From contig CALDHM010000007.1 in the NCBI GenBank assembly GCA_937941455.1, positions 157,881-221,880 on the forward strand: a stretch of 64,000 bases of DNA, given 5' to 3'. The DNA is from an uncultured Pirellulaceae bacterium. Its GTDB lineage: Bacteria; Planctomycetota; Planctomycetia; Pirellulales; Pirellulaceae. Under the pieces are notes generated by a model. The model did no database searches. It saw only the letters and a list, made by a program, of their open reading frames with translations, and was not told the origin of the DNA. A program made the translations under genes and the position numbers. This document shows, piece after piece, positions 52,024 through 61,697 of the stretch. The stretch's first letter is position 1; the number at the start of each line of letters is the position of its first letter.

Positions 52024-54386
52024 TGACTGCTGCGCCGACGAAATCGAAACGAATGGTGGCGAGCTTCGATTGGCTCTGGCCGGTGTTTTTTGCGATGCTC
52101 GGCTTACTGGCCACGCTCGCCTTCCGCGCCACTTGTCAAACGCAACCCTATGTGATCGTGATCGACATCCTGATCCTGGCCGGTTTGCTCGGGTTGATGG
52201 TGGTGCTCAATCGCCGGAGCGGTGAGGGAGGCAAAAAGATAACCATTTCCGTGCAGTTGCTGACCGGCTTGATTGTCGTTTGGCCATTGCTGACCGCCTA
52301 CCTGACCCGTTGGTTCGGAGTGGGCGACCCGTGGGAGGTCACGCTGCTGTGTGTCTTGCAGAACGCGGCGTTGGCCTGTGCGGTGCTGTCGCAGCGCCCG
52401 CGACTCGGGCAATTTGCGGTCATCTTCAGCGGATTTTTGATGCTGTTTTTGGGCTTTGTGTTGGTCAGTCCGGCGATGACCGCCTTGCTGGCCGTCTTCG
52501 GCGTAGCCGTTCTCTGGTGGTTGATGGAGCAGTACTGGAGTCGCGCCCAAGCGGCGCTGCCCGTCGCCGCGCGGCGGATGGTACCACTGCGGCGGAGCAC
52601 ACTCGTCGGTGCCGTCGGCTTGTTGACCTTGGTCAGCGTGGCCATGTTCACCGTCGCGCCCCGGGACGCACTGGTCCAACTCAGCGGCTACATGCCAACA
52701 TCGGGAGGAGACCGCTGGGGAGATCGATTTGCGCGGGATGGATCCGGCTCGGGAGAAATTCTGACGGGTGCCGTCCAAAACGCCACCACGATCGCACCGG
52801 TCGACACTAATGTGTTCCTGTCGTCGCAGCAACCGAGCCTCTACGACATGATCAGCCGAGCTTATGGGAAGCCGCCCAAGCATTACGACAAAAAAATCGC
52901 GGTGGAAGGCGCTAACAAGGACATTCACTTGCAAGAAAAAATGCAGGAACTCACCGCCAGTCGGCAGTTTTCCACGATTCGCAAGTACGCCGCAGAAGCC
53001 CGCGAGCATCAACGGCGCAAATCCGACGCCTTGCTGTTCGTGAGCGGCCGTCGTCCGCTCCACTTGCGGTTGCAAACGTTCGACCGCTTCCATGGCAGCG
53101 AATGGCTGGCCAACGAAGCCAACGAGTCGTTTGACTTCGACCAACAAGAAATCGCCGGTGAATCCTGGTTTCGACTGAATCGCCCAACGTCTGATGCGAT
53201 TTTCAAATCGTATGCCGTCCATGAGCTGCAATTTGTCAATCTGCGGACCAATCGTATCCCCACCCATCCAACGCTCGTTGCCTGGCGTATCCCGCAAATC
53301 GAAAGGGACGATTTTTTCAAATGGGGCCGCGACGACGTGCTGGAGATGCCGGGGAGGGACCGAATTCCTGCCACGACCAAGGTCGGCATCATGTTCCGCT
53401 CCGTCGATCGCTGGGGCCTGCATCAGCATCGCGATTGGCCGACTTCGTTGACCGAAGGCGACGCCAAGCCTGAGTTCGGCCTGAATCTGATTCCAGCGAA
53501 TCTCCGCGAACTGCCCCGTTCGATGCTGCAACTGGAGGGGATTGAGAATTTTTTGCGAAGCCACTTCGATCACGCGCCAGAGGTGACGGCTCCCGAGGAG
53601 ACGGACGATATAGTTCGCTTCTTTGTCGAAACTGGCCGAGGTCCCGATTACATGTTCGCCACGACCGCGGCGCTGTGGCTGCGCGACTTGGGATACCGGA
53701 CACGATTGGCTCAGGGCTTGATCGCGCGCCCCGAACACTATGATCGCGAGACGAAGCTGACCATCATTTGGCCGAGCGACGTGCATACTTGGGTTGAGGT
53801 CTGTCTGGATGGCGTCAACTGGATTCCGCTGGAGCCGACCCCTGGCTATCCTCTCCCCGAGCGCGAGTCGGGTTGGCTGCAAGCGATGAGCTTGTGGTTC
53901 GATGCGGCCAGTCGCTGGACCGCGCAGCAGTGGTGGCTGCTGGCTTTGGCAGGGTTGAGTCTCCTTGGTGTTTGGTGGCAACGGACGGCGATTTATGACG
54001 CTCTTTCGGGAATCGCCTGGCGCGTTGTCCGCAGTGCGGTTTCACCTCGGCGGGCCTTAGCCTTCGGCGAGCGGATTGTGCGGCGCCGACTCTGGCTGGC
54101 GGGAGCGAGTTGTCCACCGACCAAATCGCTGCGTGCGTGGTTCCACAGCCACCGCAGCTTAGCGACCGTCGTGCCTGACGACGTTTGGTCGCCGTTTGTG
54201 GCCGACCTCGATCGGCTGCATTATGCTCCACGTTTTGAGCTATCCGCGGTTGCGGCGGCAAGCGTTCTGCAAGACTGCGATCGGATCTTGGAATTCGTTC
54301 GCGCACACAAGATCGCGGCGGTGCGCCGGACTCGTGGCAGCGCGAGGGGCGAATTGACCACGTGCGATCCAGCCGTAGCCACATAG
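52023..54386 (+). CDS. membrane transglutaminase-fold protein without catalytic Cys
   Basis: From the overlapping ATG at 52023 (787 residues) it has about six N-terminal membrane segments (20-210), then a large outer domain, a transglutaminase-like core (about 500-610), and a further membrane segment near 637-650. The TgpA core is recognisable: HTWVEVCLDGVNWIPLEPTPG keeps the His (588). In GPDYMFATTAALWLRDLG the Cys of GYCEHFA is Asp542, and the Asp of the DPTPG motif is Glu604. So it is likely not a protein cross-linker; the fold may bind peptide. It is translationally coupled to DUF58 and sits 15 bases before moxR. Confidence 0.88.
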   Translation: MTAAPTKSKRMVASFDWLWPVFFAMLGLLATLAFRATCQTQPYVIVIDILILAGLLGLMVVLNRRSGEGGKKITISVQLLTGLIVVWPLLTAYLTRWFGVGDPWEVTLLCVLQNAALACAVLSQRPRLGQFAVIFSGFLMLFLGFVLVSPAMTALLAVFGVAVLWWLMEQYWSRAQAALPVAARRMVPLRRSTLVGAVGLLTLVSVAMFTVAPRDALVQLSGYMPTSGGDRWGDRFARDGSGSGEILTGAVQNATTIAPVDTNVFLSSQQPSLYDMISRAYGKPPKHYDKKIAVEGANKDIHLQEKMQELTASRQFSTIRKYAAEAREHQRRKSDALLFVSGRRPLHLRLQTFDRFHGSEWLANEANESFDFDQQEIAGESWFRLNRPTSDAIFKSYAVHELQFVNLRTNRIPTHPTLVAWRIPQIERDDFFKWGRDDVLEMPGRDRIPATTKVGIMFRSVDRWGLHQHRDWPTSLTEGDAKPEFGLNLIPANLRELPRSMLQLEGIENFLRSHFDHAPEVTAPEETDDIVRFFVETGRGPDYMFATTAALWLRDLGYRTRLAQGLIARPEHYDRETKLTIIWPSDVHTWVEVCLDGVNWIPLEPTPGYPLPERESGWLQAMSLWFDAASRWTAQQWWLLALAGLSLLGVWWQRTAIYDALSGIAWRVVRSAVSPRRALAFGERIVRRRLWLAGASCPPTKSLRAWFHSHRSLATVVPDDVWSPFVADLDRLHYAPRFELSAVAAASVLQDCDRILEFVRAHKIAAVRRTRGSARGELTTCDPAVAT

Positions 54387-54401
54387 TGAAAGTAAATTTC
54401 G

Positions 54402-55358
54402 ATGAATTCCGTTCTTGAATCAACACGTCAATTTAGTTTTCGCGAGATCAGCGACAAGGCCCATGAAATCATGGGGCTTTTGAATCGGGTCATACTCGGC
54501 AAGGAAGACGTCATCAAGCGGGTGATGGCCTGCCTTTTAGCTCGCGGTCACATCTTGTTCGACGATCTGCCGGGCCTGGGCAAGACCACACTGGCCAAGG
54601 CGATCGCCAGTAGCGTCGGGGGGAAATTCGGTCGTGTTCAATGCACACCCGATTTGTTGCCGACCGACATCACGGGTTACAATATCTACAACCAGAAGAC
54701 ACATGAGTTCGACTTTGTCGCCGGGCCGGTCTTCGCCGACGTACTGTTGGCCGACGAGGTCAATCGGACGACGCCGCGAACACAGAGTGCGCTGTTCGAG
54801 GCCATGGCCGAGCGGCAGGTGACCATCGACTCGAAGACGCGGTCCTTGTCCCCAGCTTTTTTCGTCATCGCCACGCAGAACCCGATCGAGAGTTTCGGCA
54901 CGTATCCGCTGCCGGAGGCGCAACTTGACCGTTTCGCGATGAAATTGCGGATCGGCTTGCCCAGTCGCGAAACGGAAATCGAACTGCTGGAGACCTACGC
55001 CACGAACCAGACTCGCCCACTGGAAATTTCGCCCTGCCTACATCCTGGAGATTTGTTTTCGATTCAAGAGCAAGTGGCTCGAGTTAATCTGGTGACTGCG
55101 GTCCGCGCGTATTTGGTCGATTTAGCCGGGCAGATTCGCAACCATCCCGACGTACGCCTGGGGATCAGCCCGCGGGCCTTGCTCGTGTGGCAACGGATCG
55201 CACAAGCATGGGCGGTTCTTGAAGGACGGGATTTTGTGACCCCTGACGACGTTCGGAATGTCGCCGGTCCAACTTTGTCCGTTCGCTTGGCCGGTGAGTT
55301 TGATGATCCGCAAAAGATCATCGACGCGGCCTTCGATACGGTTCCCATTCCCAGCTGA
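54402..55358 (+). CDS. MoxR-type AAA+ ATPase
   Basis: This 318-residue AAA+ protein has Walker A GLGKTTLAKA (about residues 58-67), Walker B VLLADEVNRTTPRTQSALFEAMAERQV, sensor 1 FVIATQNPIE, and a C-terminal GISPRALLVWQRIAQAWA sensor 2 region. MoxR proteins act as chaperones that activate VWA/DUF58 partners. The neighbouring DUF58 and transglutaminase-like genes are the likely partners. It has weak start signals. Confidence 0.95.
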   Translation: MNSVLESTRQFSFREISDKAHEIMGLLNRVILGKEDVIKRVMACLLARGHILFDDLPGLGKTTLAKAIASSVGGKFGRVQCTPDLLPTDITGYNIYNQKTHEFDFVAGPVFADVLLADEVNRTTPRTQSALFEAMAERQVTIDSKTRSLSPAFFVIATQNPIESFGTYPLPEAQLDRFAMKLRIGLPSRETEIELLETYATNQTRPLEISPCLHPGDLFSIQEQVARVNLVTAVRAYLVDLAGQIRNHPDVRLGISPRALLVWQRIAQAWAVLEGRDFVTPDDVRNVAGPTLSVRLAGEFDDPQKIIDAAFDTVPIPS

Positions 55359-55376
55359 TTGGTTTAGGGGCAAACG

Positions 55377-55985
55377 ATGCATCGGTGTTGCTTCACGCTT
55401 GCAGAAGTTTCAACCGTCGAGCGCCGACAATTCCGGCTGCTGTCGACTTGGGCATGGCTCTGCTGTCTCGTCTTCCTGACCGGTTGCGGTGGTGCCGGAA
55501 GCGAGTCTGCAGACCGCTCGTCGGCTCACGAACTCCCTCCCCACTACCCCGAGAATTTGGCGGCCGGCGTGGGACGACTGCGCGAGCTGTGGCTCCAGCT
55601 ACACCCCAACGCCGGGCAAGTCGCGAACTCGACAGGCTCCGATCAAGTCGTCGCCGCGGGCTCTGACGAAACTCTGGCAAAGTTCGCTGATCTGGTCGAA
55701 TGGCTGCCCGAGTTGGCCGCCGCGAGCGATTTGCGGGAGGCGGATTGGCGGATTTGCCGCGAGGTCAGCACCGAGTTATCTCAGGCCGTCGCGCCGCTGT
55801 TCCGCTTGGACCAGCTCACGCAGCAACAGCGATTGAAGGAGATTGCGACGCTGGTTGAACAGGGCCTGCAACGCTTGGCCCCGGTGGTCAACGAATTCGA
55901 GCGACTCGAGCAGCGTTATCGATCGGCGGAAGACTTGACCGATAGTGTCGGCACATCAACCGATCCCGTCGATCACGAGGAGTAG
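55377..55985 (+). CDS. hypothetical lipoprotein in the MoxR operon
   Basis: The 202-residue protein starts with a long leader and a lipobox (LCCLVFLTGC, Cys at about residue 37). The mature part is alpha-helical and rich in Glu, Leu and Ala (EFERLEQRYRSAED and others). AGGGG stands before the ATG, and the gap to moxR is 18 bases. No family is recognised. It may be an accessory of the DUF58/MoxR system at the membrane. Confidence 0.78.
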   Translation: MHRCCFTLAEVSTVERRQFRLLSTWAWLCCLVFLTGCGGAGSESADRSSAHELPPHYPENLAAGVGRLRELWLQLHPNAGQVANSTGSDQVVAAGSDETLAKFADLVEWLPELAAASDLREADWRICREVSTELSQAVAPLFRLDQLTQQQRLKEIATLVEQGLQRLAPVVNEFERLEQRYRSAEDLTDSVGTSTDPVDHEE

Positions 55986-55990
55986 CCCGG

Positions 55991-57517
55991 ATGAGCCTGA
56001 CGACTTTTTTTTGGGTAATCGTGTTGCGACTCGGCGAAGTGATCGCTGCCGCGGGGCTGACCATCGTGATCGGTTGCTTGATCGCCGCCGTCATGCATCG
56101 GCTGATTGGTCGCGAGCGGATGCGGGCGTTGTTCGCCGGAAGTGCGTGGGCATCGTTCCTCAAGGCTTGGGGCTTGGGGATGCTGCTCCCCGTCTGTTCC
56201 CTCGGCACGATTCCCGTCATGCGGGAGATGAAGCGGGCCGGCATTTCAGCGGGCACGGTCCTGGCGTTCGGCTTGACGGCCCCTCTTTTCAACCCTGTCT
56301 CGGTGGTCTACGGGCTAACGTTGGCAAGCCCTTGGGTCGTGATCGTGTTCACGTTGTGCTCACTGGTAATCGTGTCGGTTGTGGGTATCGTGTTCGATTG
56401 GCTGTTCCCATCATCGGAGATATGGGAGCCGCAACCGACAATCCCCCCCGGACTGAAACGAATGATCAGCGTTCTGGAGTCCGCGTTGCGGCAGTTGACA
56501 GGGTTTAATCTGGCTTGCCTTTTGATCGGAATCGCGGGCTCGGTCGGGCTGAGCCTGGTGCTGCCTCACGGCTTCCTGCAGGGTACCGTCGAGCCCGATT
56601 TGATTCAGGCACCGCTCAATATGTTGTCGGTGGCCGTACCAATGTTCTTGTCGCCGATCGCGGCGATGGTCCAAATCGCGGGGATGTTCGAACACGGCAA
56701 TTCGGTGGGAGCCGCATTCACGATGCTGATCGTCGGTGCGGGTTTGAATCTCGGCACGCTGTGGTGGATTCTGCGAACTTACGGCTGGGGAAGCGGTTTG
56801 AGATTCCTGGCGATGTTATTTGCCGTCGTTTTGGCTTTGGCCTATTCGGTCGATCGCCCACTCTATCCGGTTGGCGTCAAGCCGGTGGGGCATACGCACG
56901 CTTTCGATCAATTCTGCTTCCCTGTACCTGAGGGATATGAATTGACGGGCGAATTGGTGGCAGTGCAATTGAAACGACTTTATCTCGAGGTTCACGTCCT
57001 GGCCGGAGCGATTGCGTTCGGGTTGTTCTTATTGGCCGGGCAACTTTTGGCGTTGATCGGCCGCGAGGATCGCTGGCTCGCTTGGTTCATGGACTCGCGA
57101 CGCGAGGATTGGAAATACGACACATACCTGTCGAACCAGGTCTTGGTGGGGGTGACCTTCGCCGGTTTGGTGGCGGCCAGTGTGATCGGGTGCTACGTCT
57201 ATTACCCGCCGAAGGATAGCATCTTCGACGAGTTGCAATCGGTGAACATTCGCTTGGGATCGGCGGTGCTGTCGTCCAACTGGCAAGAAGCGACCGCGCT
57301 GGTCTCCGAGGCCGAGGATTGGACGAACAAACTGGTCGTGAGCAGCTATCTGCGGGGGCGGGAACGGACGGAATTTCAATTGGCAAAAACCAATGTTTTC
57401 ATGGAAAACCTCGAACGGCTCGAACATGCCGTCGAAGGGGAAAATGCGGAAAAGGCCCGAAAATATGCCTTGCAGCTACAAACAGACCTGCGGCGGATGC
57501 GGACCGCTTGGGAATAG
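55991..57517 (+). CDS. YraQ/ArsP-like permease with long C-terminal helical extension
   Basis: The 508-residue protein matches the permease family (DUF318): about ten membrane segments, with LLPVCSLGTIPVMREMKRAG and GLTAPLFNPVSVV. Such permeases carry a CSC pair in this position; here the second Cys is Leu. The last 130 residues are outside the known permease and look like a membrane-proximal coiled coil (ERTEFQLAKTNVF, ENLERLEHAVEGENAEKARKYALQ). It begins five bases after the lipoprotein gene, so it belongs to the operon. The substrate is unknown. Confidence 0.85.
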   Translation: MSLTTFFWVIVLRLGEVIAAAGLTIVIGCLIAAVMHRLIGRERMRALFAGSAWASFLKAWGLGMLLPVCSLGTIPVMREMKRAGISAGTVLAFGLTAPLFNPVSVVYGLTLASPWVVIVFTLCSLVIVSVVGIVFDWLFPSSEIWEPQPTIPPGLKRMISVLESALRQLTGFNLACLLIGIAGSVGLSLVLPHGFLQGTVEPDLIQAPLNMLSVAVPMFLSPIAAMVQIAGMFEHGNSVGAAFTMLIVGAGLNLGTLWWILRTYGWGSGLRFLAMLFAVVLALAYSVDRPLYPVGVKPVGHTHAFDQFCFPVPEGYELTGELVAVQLKRLYLEVHVLAGAIAFGLFLLAGQLLALIGREDRWLAWFMDSRREDWKYDTYLSNQVLVGVTFAGLVAASVIGCYVYYPPKDSIFDELQSVNIRLGSAVLSSNWQEATALVSEAEDWTNKLVVSSYLRGRERTEFQLAKTNVFMENLERLEHAVEGENAEKARKYALQLQTDLRRMRTAWE

Positions 57518-57775
57518 CGGCTCCGTAGAAAAAAGTTGCAGTGATACGTAAGTAGCGGGTACACTTGAAAACAATCGTGGCCAGTAGGTTGTCAACGCCG
57601 CTTGATGACGAACTACTTGACGAAAATCACTGTTTTGTTTTGGTACAATGTGCTTATCGCAAAATCGTTAGCGGCAGTAACCCGACGCATCGGCGAGGGA
57701 GTGTGTTGGGATATCTCTAAGCGTAGTTTGTGGGCTAGGCGATGTTGTGATGACAAGTGTTGGGGACAGAGCCTT

Positions 57776-58768
57776 ATGACTCGAAACCGCGGTTTCACGC
57801 TGATTGAGTTGCTGGTGGCGATCGCCATCATTGGTATTTTGATCGGGATGCTCTTGCCAGCCGTGCAATCGGTGCGTGCGGCGGCCAGACGCACGCAATG
57901 CTTGAATAACTTGCGGCAAATCGCCCTCGGATGCAGCAACTTCCAGTCAACCTTTCAGGCCTTCCCGCCCGCGCGGATCGGTCCGCTCGAGGGCTCCACG
58001 GAATACTTCTTCGGACAACCGGTGGGATATGCGTCCTGGTTCGTCCGGATTTTGCCATTCGTCGAGCAAGACAATCTGCACAAAGAGTGGGATTTGAAAC
58101 TGGAGTTTGATGCCCAAAACTCGGCAGCGAGAAGTACCCCCGTGTCGCTGTTCCTGTGCCCGGAGCGTCGGGATGCTACAGACGCCGTGGGTGAATCTCA
58201 AGAGGTAACCATCTCGCTCCCTTGTGGCTGCCCCGGTGGCGTGCGTATTGTGGAGGGGGGGGCTCTAGGAGACTACGCGGCGAATGCGGGTGACCTCTCG
58301 CCGGGAGCCATTGGCGCACCGACCGATTTCTACCAACCGGGTCAGGGAACCGGCGTGATGTTCACCGCCCGAACGATCGGGACTCTGGATACGGGACCGT
58401 TGGGGTGGACCGATAAGATCTCGCCGGAACGAATCCGCGACGGTACTTCGAATACGATTTTGGTAGGCGAGGCCCACAAGCCCATTGAATTTCTGAAACT
58501 GCCTCCCTATGACGCCCCGATCTATTCGGGTTACGAATTCCCGTCGATCGCGCGGATCGGTGGCCATGGGGTGCCGATCAGCCGCAATCGTCACGACACC
58601 TCGCCGACCAGCTTCTTCCAGTGGGGGAGTTGGCACGCCGCGGTCTGCCAATTCGCCTTGGCCGACGGAAGCACGCGGAGTCTGGCGACCTTCGTCGATC
58701 CGGAAACCTTGCGCCGTTTGTGTTGCCGCGAGGACGGGCAGCCGATCGATTTTTCGATGTTGGAATGA
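57776..58768 (+). CDS. DUF1559 prepilin-like protein
   Basis: The 330-residue protein starts with a type IV pilin-like signal (GFTLIELLVAIAIIGILIGMLLPAVQ), with Phe after the cleavage Gly and Glu at +5. The DUF1559 domain follows (RRTQCLNNLRQIALGCSNF, LPFVEQDN, CPERRD, ISPERIRDGTSNTILVGE). This family is greatly expanded in planctomycetes and probably forms surface pseudopili. The ATG at 57776 fits; a longer in-frame start at 57602 lies in unrelated sequence. Repeat B4-like sequence at 57668-57705 is upstream. It is coupled to the next gene by ATGA. Confidence 0.94.
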   Translation: MTRNRGFTLIELLVAIAIIGILIGMLLPAVQSVRAAARRTQCLNNLRQIALGCSNFQSTFQAFPPARIGPLEGSTEYFFGQPVGYASWFVRILPFVEQDNLHKEWDLKLEFDAQNSAARSTPVSLFLCPERRDATDAVGESQEVTISLPCGCPGGVRIVEGGALGDYAANAGDLSPGAIGAPTDFYQPGQGTGVMFTARTIGTLDTGPLGWTDKISPERIRDGTSNTILVGEAHKPIEFLKLPPYDAPIYSGYEFPSIARIGGHGVPISRNRHDTSPTSFFQWGSWHAAVCQFALADGSTRSLATFVDPETLRRLCCREDGQPIDFSMLE

Positions 58769-59265
58769 CGAGCGGACTGATCGCAAATATGCCTAATCAA
58801 TGCGACTCTCGCGACGCTCGACGGCAGGGCGTCGGCTCGCCAATTACCATCTTTTGGCTGACCGCGACGGTGCTCCTGTTGGTCACAGCGTTTGCTGGTT
58901 GCGGGCCGAGCTATCCAAAACGGCATCCCGTTTCAGGTGTGGTCAAATTCAAGGACGGCTCTCCAGTCAAAACAGGCACTGTCGAGTTCGGCGTTCCCGG
59001 TTCGCAGTGGACCGCCTCGGGAGCTATTGCTCGTGACGGCACATTTTCTTTGAGCACAATCAAGCCGAACGATGGGGCCATCGCAGGGGAACACAAGGTT
59101 ATCGTTCGTCAAATCATCGTTGCCTACTTCCCTGTCCAGGGCCAACATGACCACGGCAAACTCGTCGATACCCGATATGCCGACTACCGAACGACACCCC
59201 TGACATTGACCGTACCTGTAGGGGGTATCAAGAATGTAGAACTGATCGTTGACGAGAAGAAATAA
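58765..59265 (+). CDS. small transthyretin-like lipoprotein downstream of DUF1559
   Basis: The 166-residue protein has a lipobox (LLLVTAFAGC, Cys at about residue 46) and a beta-sandwich like planctomycete carboxypeptidase-regulatory or transthyretin-like domains (HPVSGVVKFKDGSPVKTGTVEF, then GTFSLSTIKPNDGAIAGEHKVIV). Such genes very often follow DUF1559 genes; the ATGA overlap at 58765 fits coupled expression. The function is unknown, probably surface assembly. Confidence 0.85.
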   Translation: MTSGLIANMPNQCDSRDARRQGVGSPITIFWLTATVLLLVTAFAGCGPSYPKRHPVSGVVKFKDGSPVKTGTVEFGVPGSQWTASGAIARDGTFSLSTIKPNDGAIAGEHKVIVRQIIVAYFPVQGQHDHGKLVDTRYADYRTTPLTLTVPVGGIKNVELIVDEKK

Positions 59266-59468
59266 TCACTCGTCGACTGTCGGCACCCAACCCGAGCTCA
59301 TTACAAGCGATAAACTCCGCTCAATCTGCTAAGTCCCTCACCATTGTTTCATTGGCCATCCAACAGCCGTTGGAAATGTTGTTGCCGTGACGTACGTTAC
59401 TCCGCGCTGCGCGGTTAACGCACACCGCAAACGCTTGCGCGGTCGGCAGCAGATATCGGGGATTTACG
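59266..59468. other. gap with two GC hairpins upstream of the membrane protein
   Basis: Two inverted repeats lie before the ATG at 59469: CCGCGCTGCGCGG (about 59402-59414), and ACCGCAA pairing with TTGCGCGGT (about 59425-59445). They may be a regulatory structure or decayed repeat. No gene is seen. Confidence 0.4.
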
Positions 59469-61307
59469 ATGCGATTGGATGTTCCTGCGACACCTGGATT
59501 TGAAGTGTGCCTGCCACCGGTGACCGGTAGTTCGCAAACGCCAGCGCAATGCCCACCAGGAAACCTCGAAGAATTTGGCGGAACGGTTCATGATGTCGAA
59601 TCATCAGCCGGCGCGGGCCGACGACGCTGGCCCATTTGGCTGGACCGCTTGATCGCGCTCGCGATCGTCATGCTGGGGACGGCAAACATGGCGAACAACC
59701 TGGCCGACGCCGATTTATGGGGGCATGTTCAATACGGCCGCGAGGTCATTGCCGACGGAAAATTGCCGCGACAAGCGACTTGGACCTACGCGGCACCGGA
59801 ATGGCCTTGGGTCAATCACGAAAATATCGCTGAACTATGGCTTGCGGCGGCCTACGATGGCTTGGGCATATGGGGGCTGACGATCTCCAAATGGCTGATG
59901 TCGCTCGTGATTGTCGGTTTGATGGTCTGGAGTAGCCGCCGCGCTGGGGCGAATTGGCTGATCACAGCTTTCGTGGTCAACGTCGTAAGCGATTTGCTGT
60001 ATTTGCACTGGCATTTCCGTCCGCAAGCGTTGACGTATACCTGTTTCGCGATCTTGTTGGCGACGTGGAGTTATGCATTTGACCGCTGGACCGATTTGCT
60101 CGCGGGTGATTCACAGGCTATCGCCCGATTTCGGCAGCGAATTTGGATCTTATGGTCCTTACCGCTATTGATGATATTCTGGGCGAATTCACACGGTGGC
60201 TTTGCCGCGGGCGCGGTAATCATGACGCTTTATCATCTGCTCCGCGCGGTGCAGTTACTGCGCCGCGGCGAGCGTTGGCTGGCTCTGCATCTCGGCATCA
60301 TTGCGATCGTTGCGGTCGCAGCGACGCTCGTCAATCCTTACGGTTTCGGATTGTGGCGGTTCATGGCGATGGCCTTGACCTTGCGGCGGACGGAGATTGG
60401 CGATTTTCAACCATTGCCGTTGGCTAGTCTCGAGGCGATGATGGTCGCCATCTTAGTATTGGCCATCATCGTGTCGGAACTTGCCGCGCCGCGGCGACGT
60501 GACTGGGTTCAACTCATGATCCTGGGGTTGCTGCTCTGGCAAGGACTTGCCCATGCACGGCATATCGTGATCTTCGCATTGTTATGCGGATTCTGGCTAC
60601 CGGAACGCTTGAGGGACCTGGGCGAATGGCTGGGAACCCAAGTCCGTCTCCCTGGAGAACATCTGAGCCAATCGCGAGCGGCACAGTTGCGATTGGCGTG
60701 GTTCGTAAGCTTTGTGGCCATATTCAGTTTTCTGAGAATCATTCCCTGCTGGCGCGAAATAACCGTTGACCGCAACTTTTTTCCAGTCGATGCACTGGCA
60801 TTCATGGAGAGGCATGATCTCCGCGGCCGAACGTTTGCCTCGTTCAACTGGGGGCAATATGTGCTGGGCTATTTCGCAACGAAAGGGGACGGATTGATCG
60901 CAGTCGATGGACGCTATGAGACGTGCTATCCCCGCGCCGTGATCGATCTTTATTTTGACTTTATGTTCGGCCCCCACAATCCGCGGCAACGCTTTCGCAG
61001 TCCCTCTAGCCCGCCGTTTGATCCGACATGGGCACTGAATCACGGCTCCCCAGAACTCGTCTTGGTGGAAAGAAATTCGTATGGCACGCGAATCCTCGAG
61101 TCGCGTGCCGATGAATGGGTCTTACTCTATCGCGACCCCGTAGCTCAACTGTGGGGACGTCGCGAAACGTTCGACGATCCGCACAGCCGTCGCTATGTGC
61201 CGCCCCAGAAGCGTTCCGTCGATCCGACGATCGATGTGGCGCGTCCCGCAATTTGGCCGGCCTTCCCGAATTCGTGTATCGAACGACCTGGATCGCAAAT
61301 CGACTGA
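59469..61307 (+). CDS. polytopic membrane protein, possibly GT-C type
   Basis: The 612-residue protein has about ten hydrophobic segments between residues 60 and 450, then a roughly 160-residue soluble C-terminal part (FNWGQYVLGYFA, VDGRYETCYPRAVIDLY). The first external loop reads NLADADLWGHVQYGREVI, with acidic residues placed as in GT-C glycosyltransferases, and WVNHENIAELWLAAAY follows. Proteins of this kind are often annotated as hypothetical in planctomycetes. A sugar-transfer role is suggested by topology only. Confidence 0.8.
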   Translation: MRLDVPATPGFEVCLPPVTGSSQTPAQCPPGNLEEFGGTVHDVESSAGAGRRRWPIWLDRLIALAIVMLGTANMANNLADADLWGHVQYGREVIADGKLPRQATWTYAAPEWPWVNHENIAELWLAAAYDGLGIWGLTISKWLMSLVIVGLMVWSSRRAGANWLITAFVVNVVSDLLYLHWHFRPQALTYTCFAILLATWSYAFDRWTDLLAGDSQAIARFRQRIWILWSLPLLMIFWANSHGGFAAGAVIMTLYHLLRAVQLLRRGERWLALHLGIIAIVAVAATLVNPYGFGLWRFMAMALTLRRTEIGDFQPLPLASLEAMMVAILVLAIIVSELAAPRRRDWVQLMILGLLLWQGLAHARHIVIFALLCGFWLPERLRDLGEWLGTQVRLPGEHLSQSRAAQLRLAWFVSFVAIFSFLRIIPCWREITVDRNFFPVDALAFMERHDLRGRTFASFNWGQYVLGYFATKGDGLIAVDGRYETCYPRAVIDLYFDFMFGPHNPRQRFRSPSSPPFDPTWALNHGSPELVLVERNSYGTRILESRADEWVLLYRDPVAQLWGRRETFDDPHSRRYVPPQKRSVDPTIDVARPAIWPAFPNSCIERPGSQID

Positions 61308-61697
61308 AAATATAGTGCCCATCGGCGCTGATCCGTACAGTCCAAGGGAACAGCAATCGTCCGTTGCCCTAGCCGGGTCTTGTGTTCCACTCGTCAGTTC
61401 GATCGCGCCATCGTTAACGGCAGTCATGATCGGCCAACCATCCTAATGATGAACCAAGGTGGCGTATCAATCGCGGCCGACAGTTGGCTTGCTCCTCCCC
61501 ACTACAGCCGCCGAGATCAAAGGCCACGGCGCGCCGGTTTGGAAACAAGACAAAACTTCTGAGAAAGGAAATCCATCAGGCTCGGCACCGGTGCGCCAAA
61601 CCAGATTGATCGGAGGCGAAATCACCTGCTAAGGACACGCCGGAGGTAAACGACAGCGTGGTGATGGTGCTGATGGTCATGATATGGATGGCACTAA

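Noticed and set aside
52104..53981. 625-codon open frame on the minus strand
   Set aside because: It lies wholly inside the transglutaminase-like gene, has no recognisable motifs and no ribosome site; it is an antisense shadow of GC-rich coding DNA.
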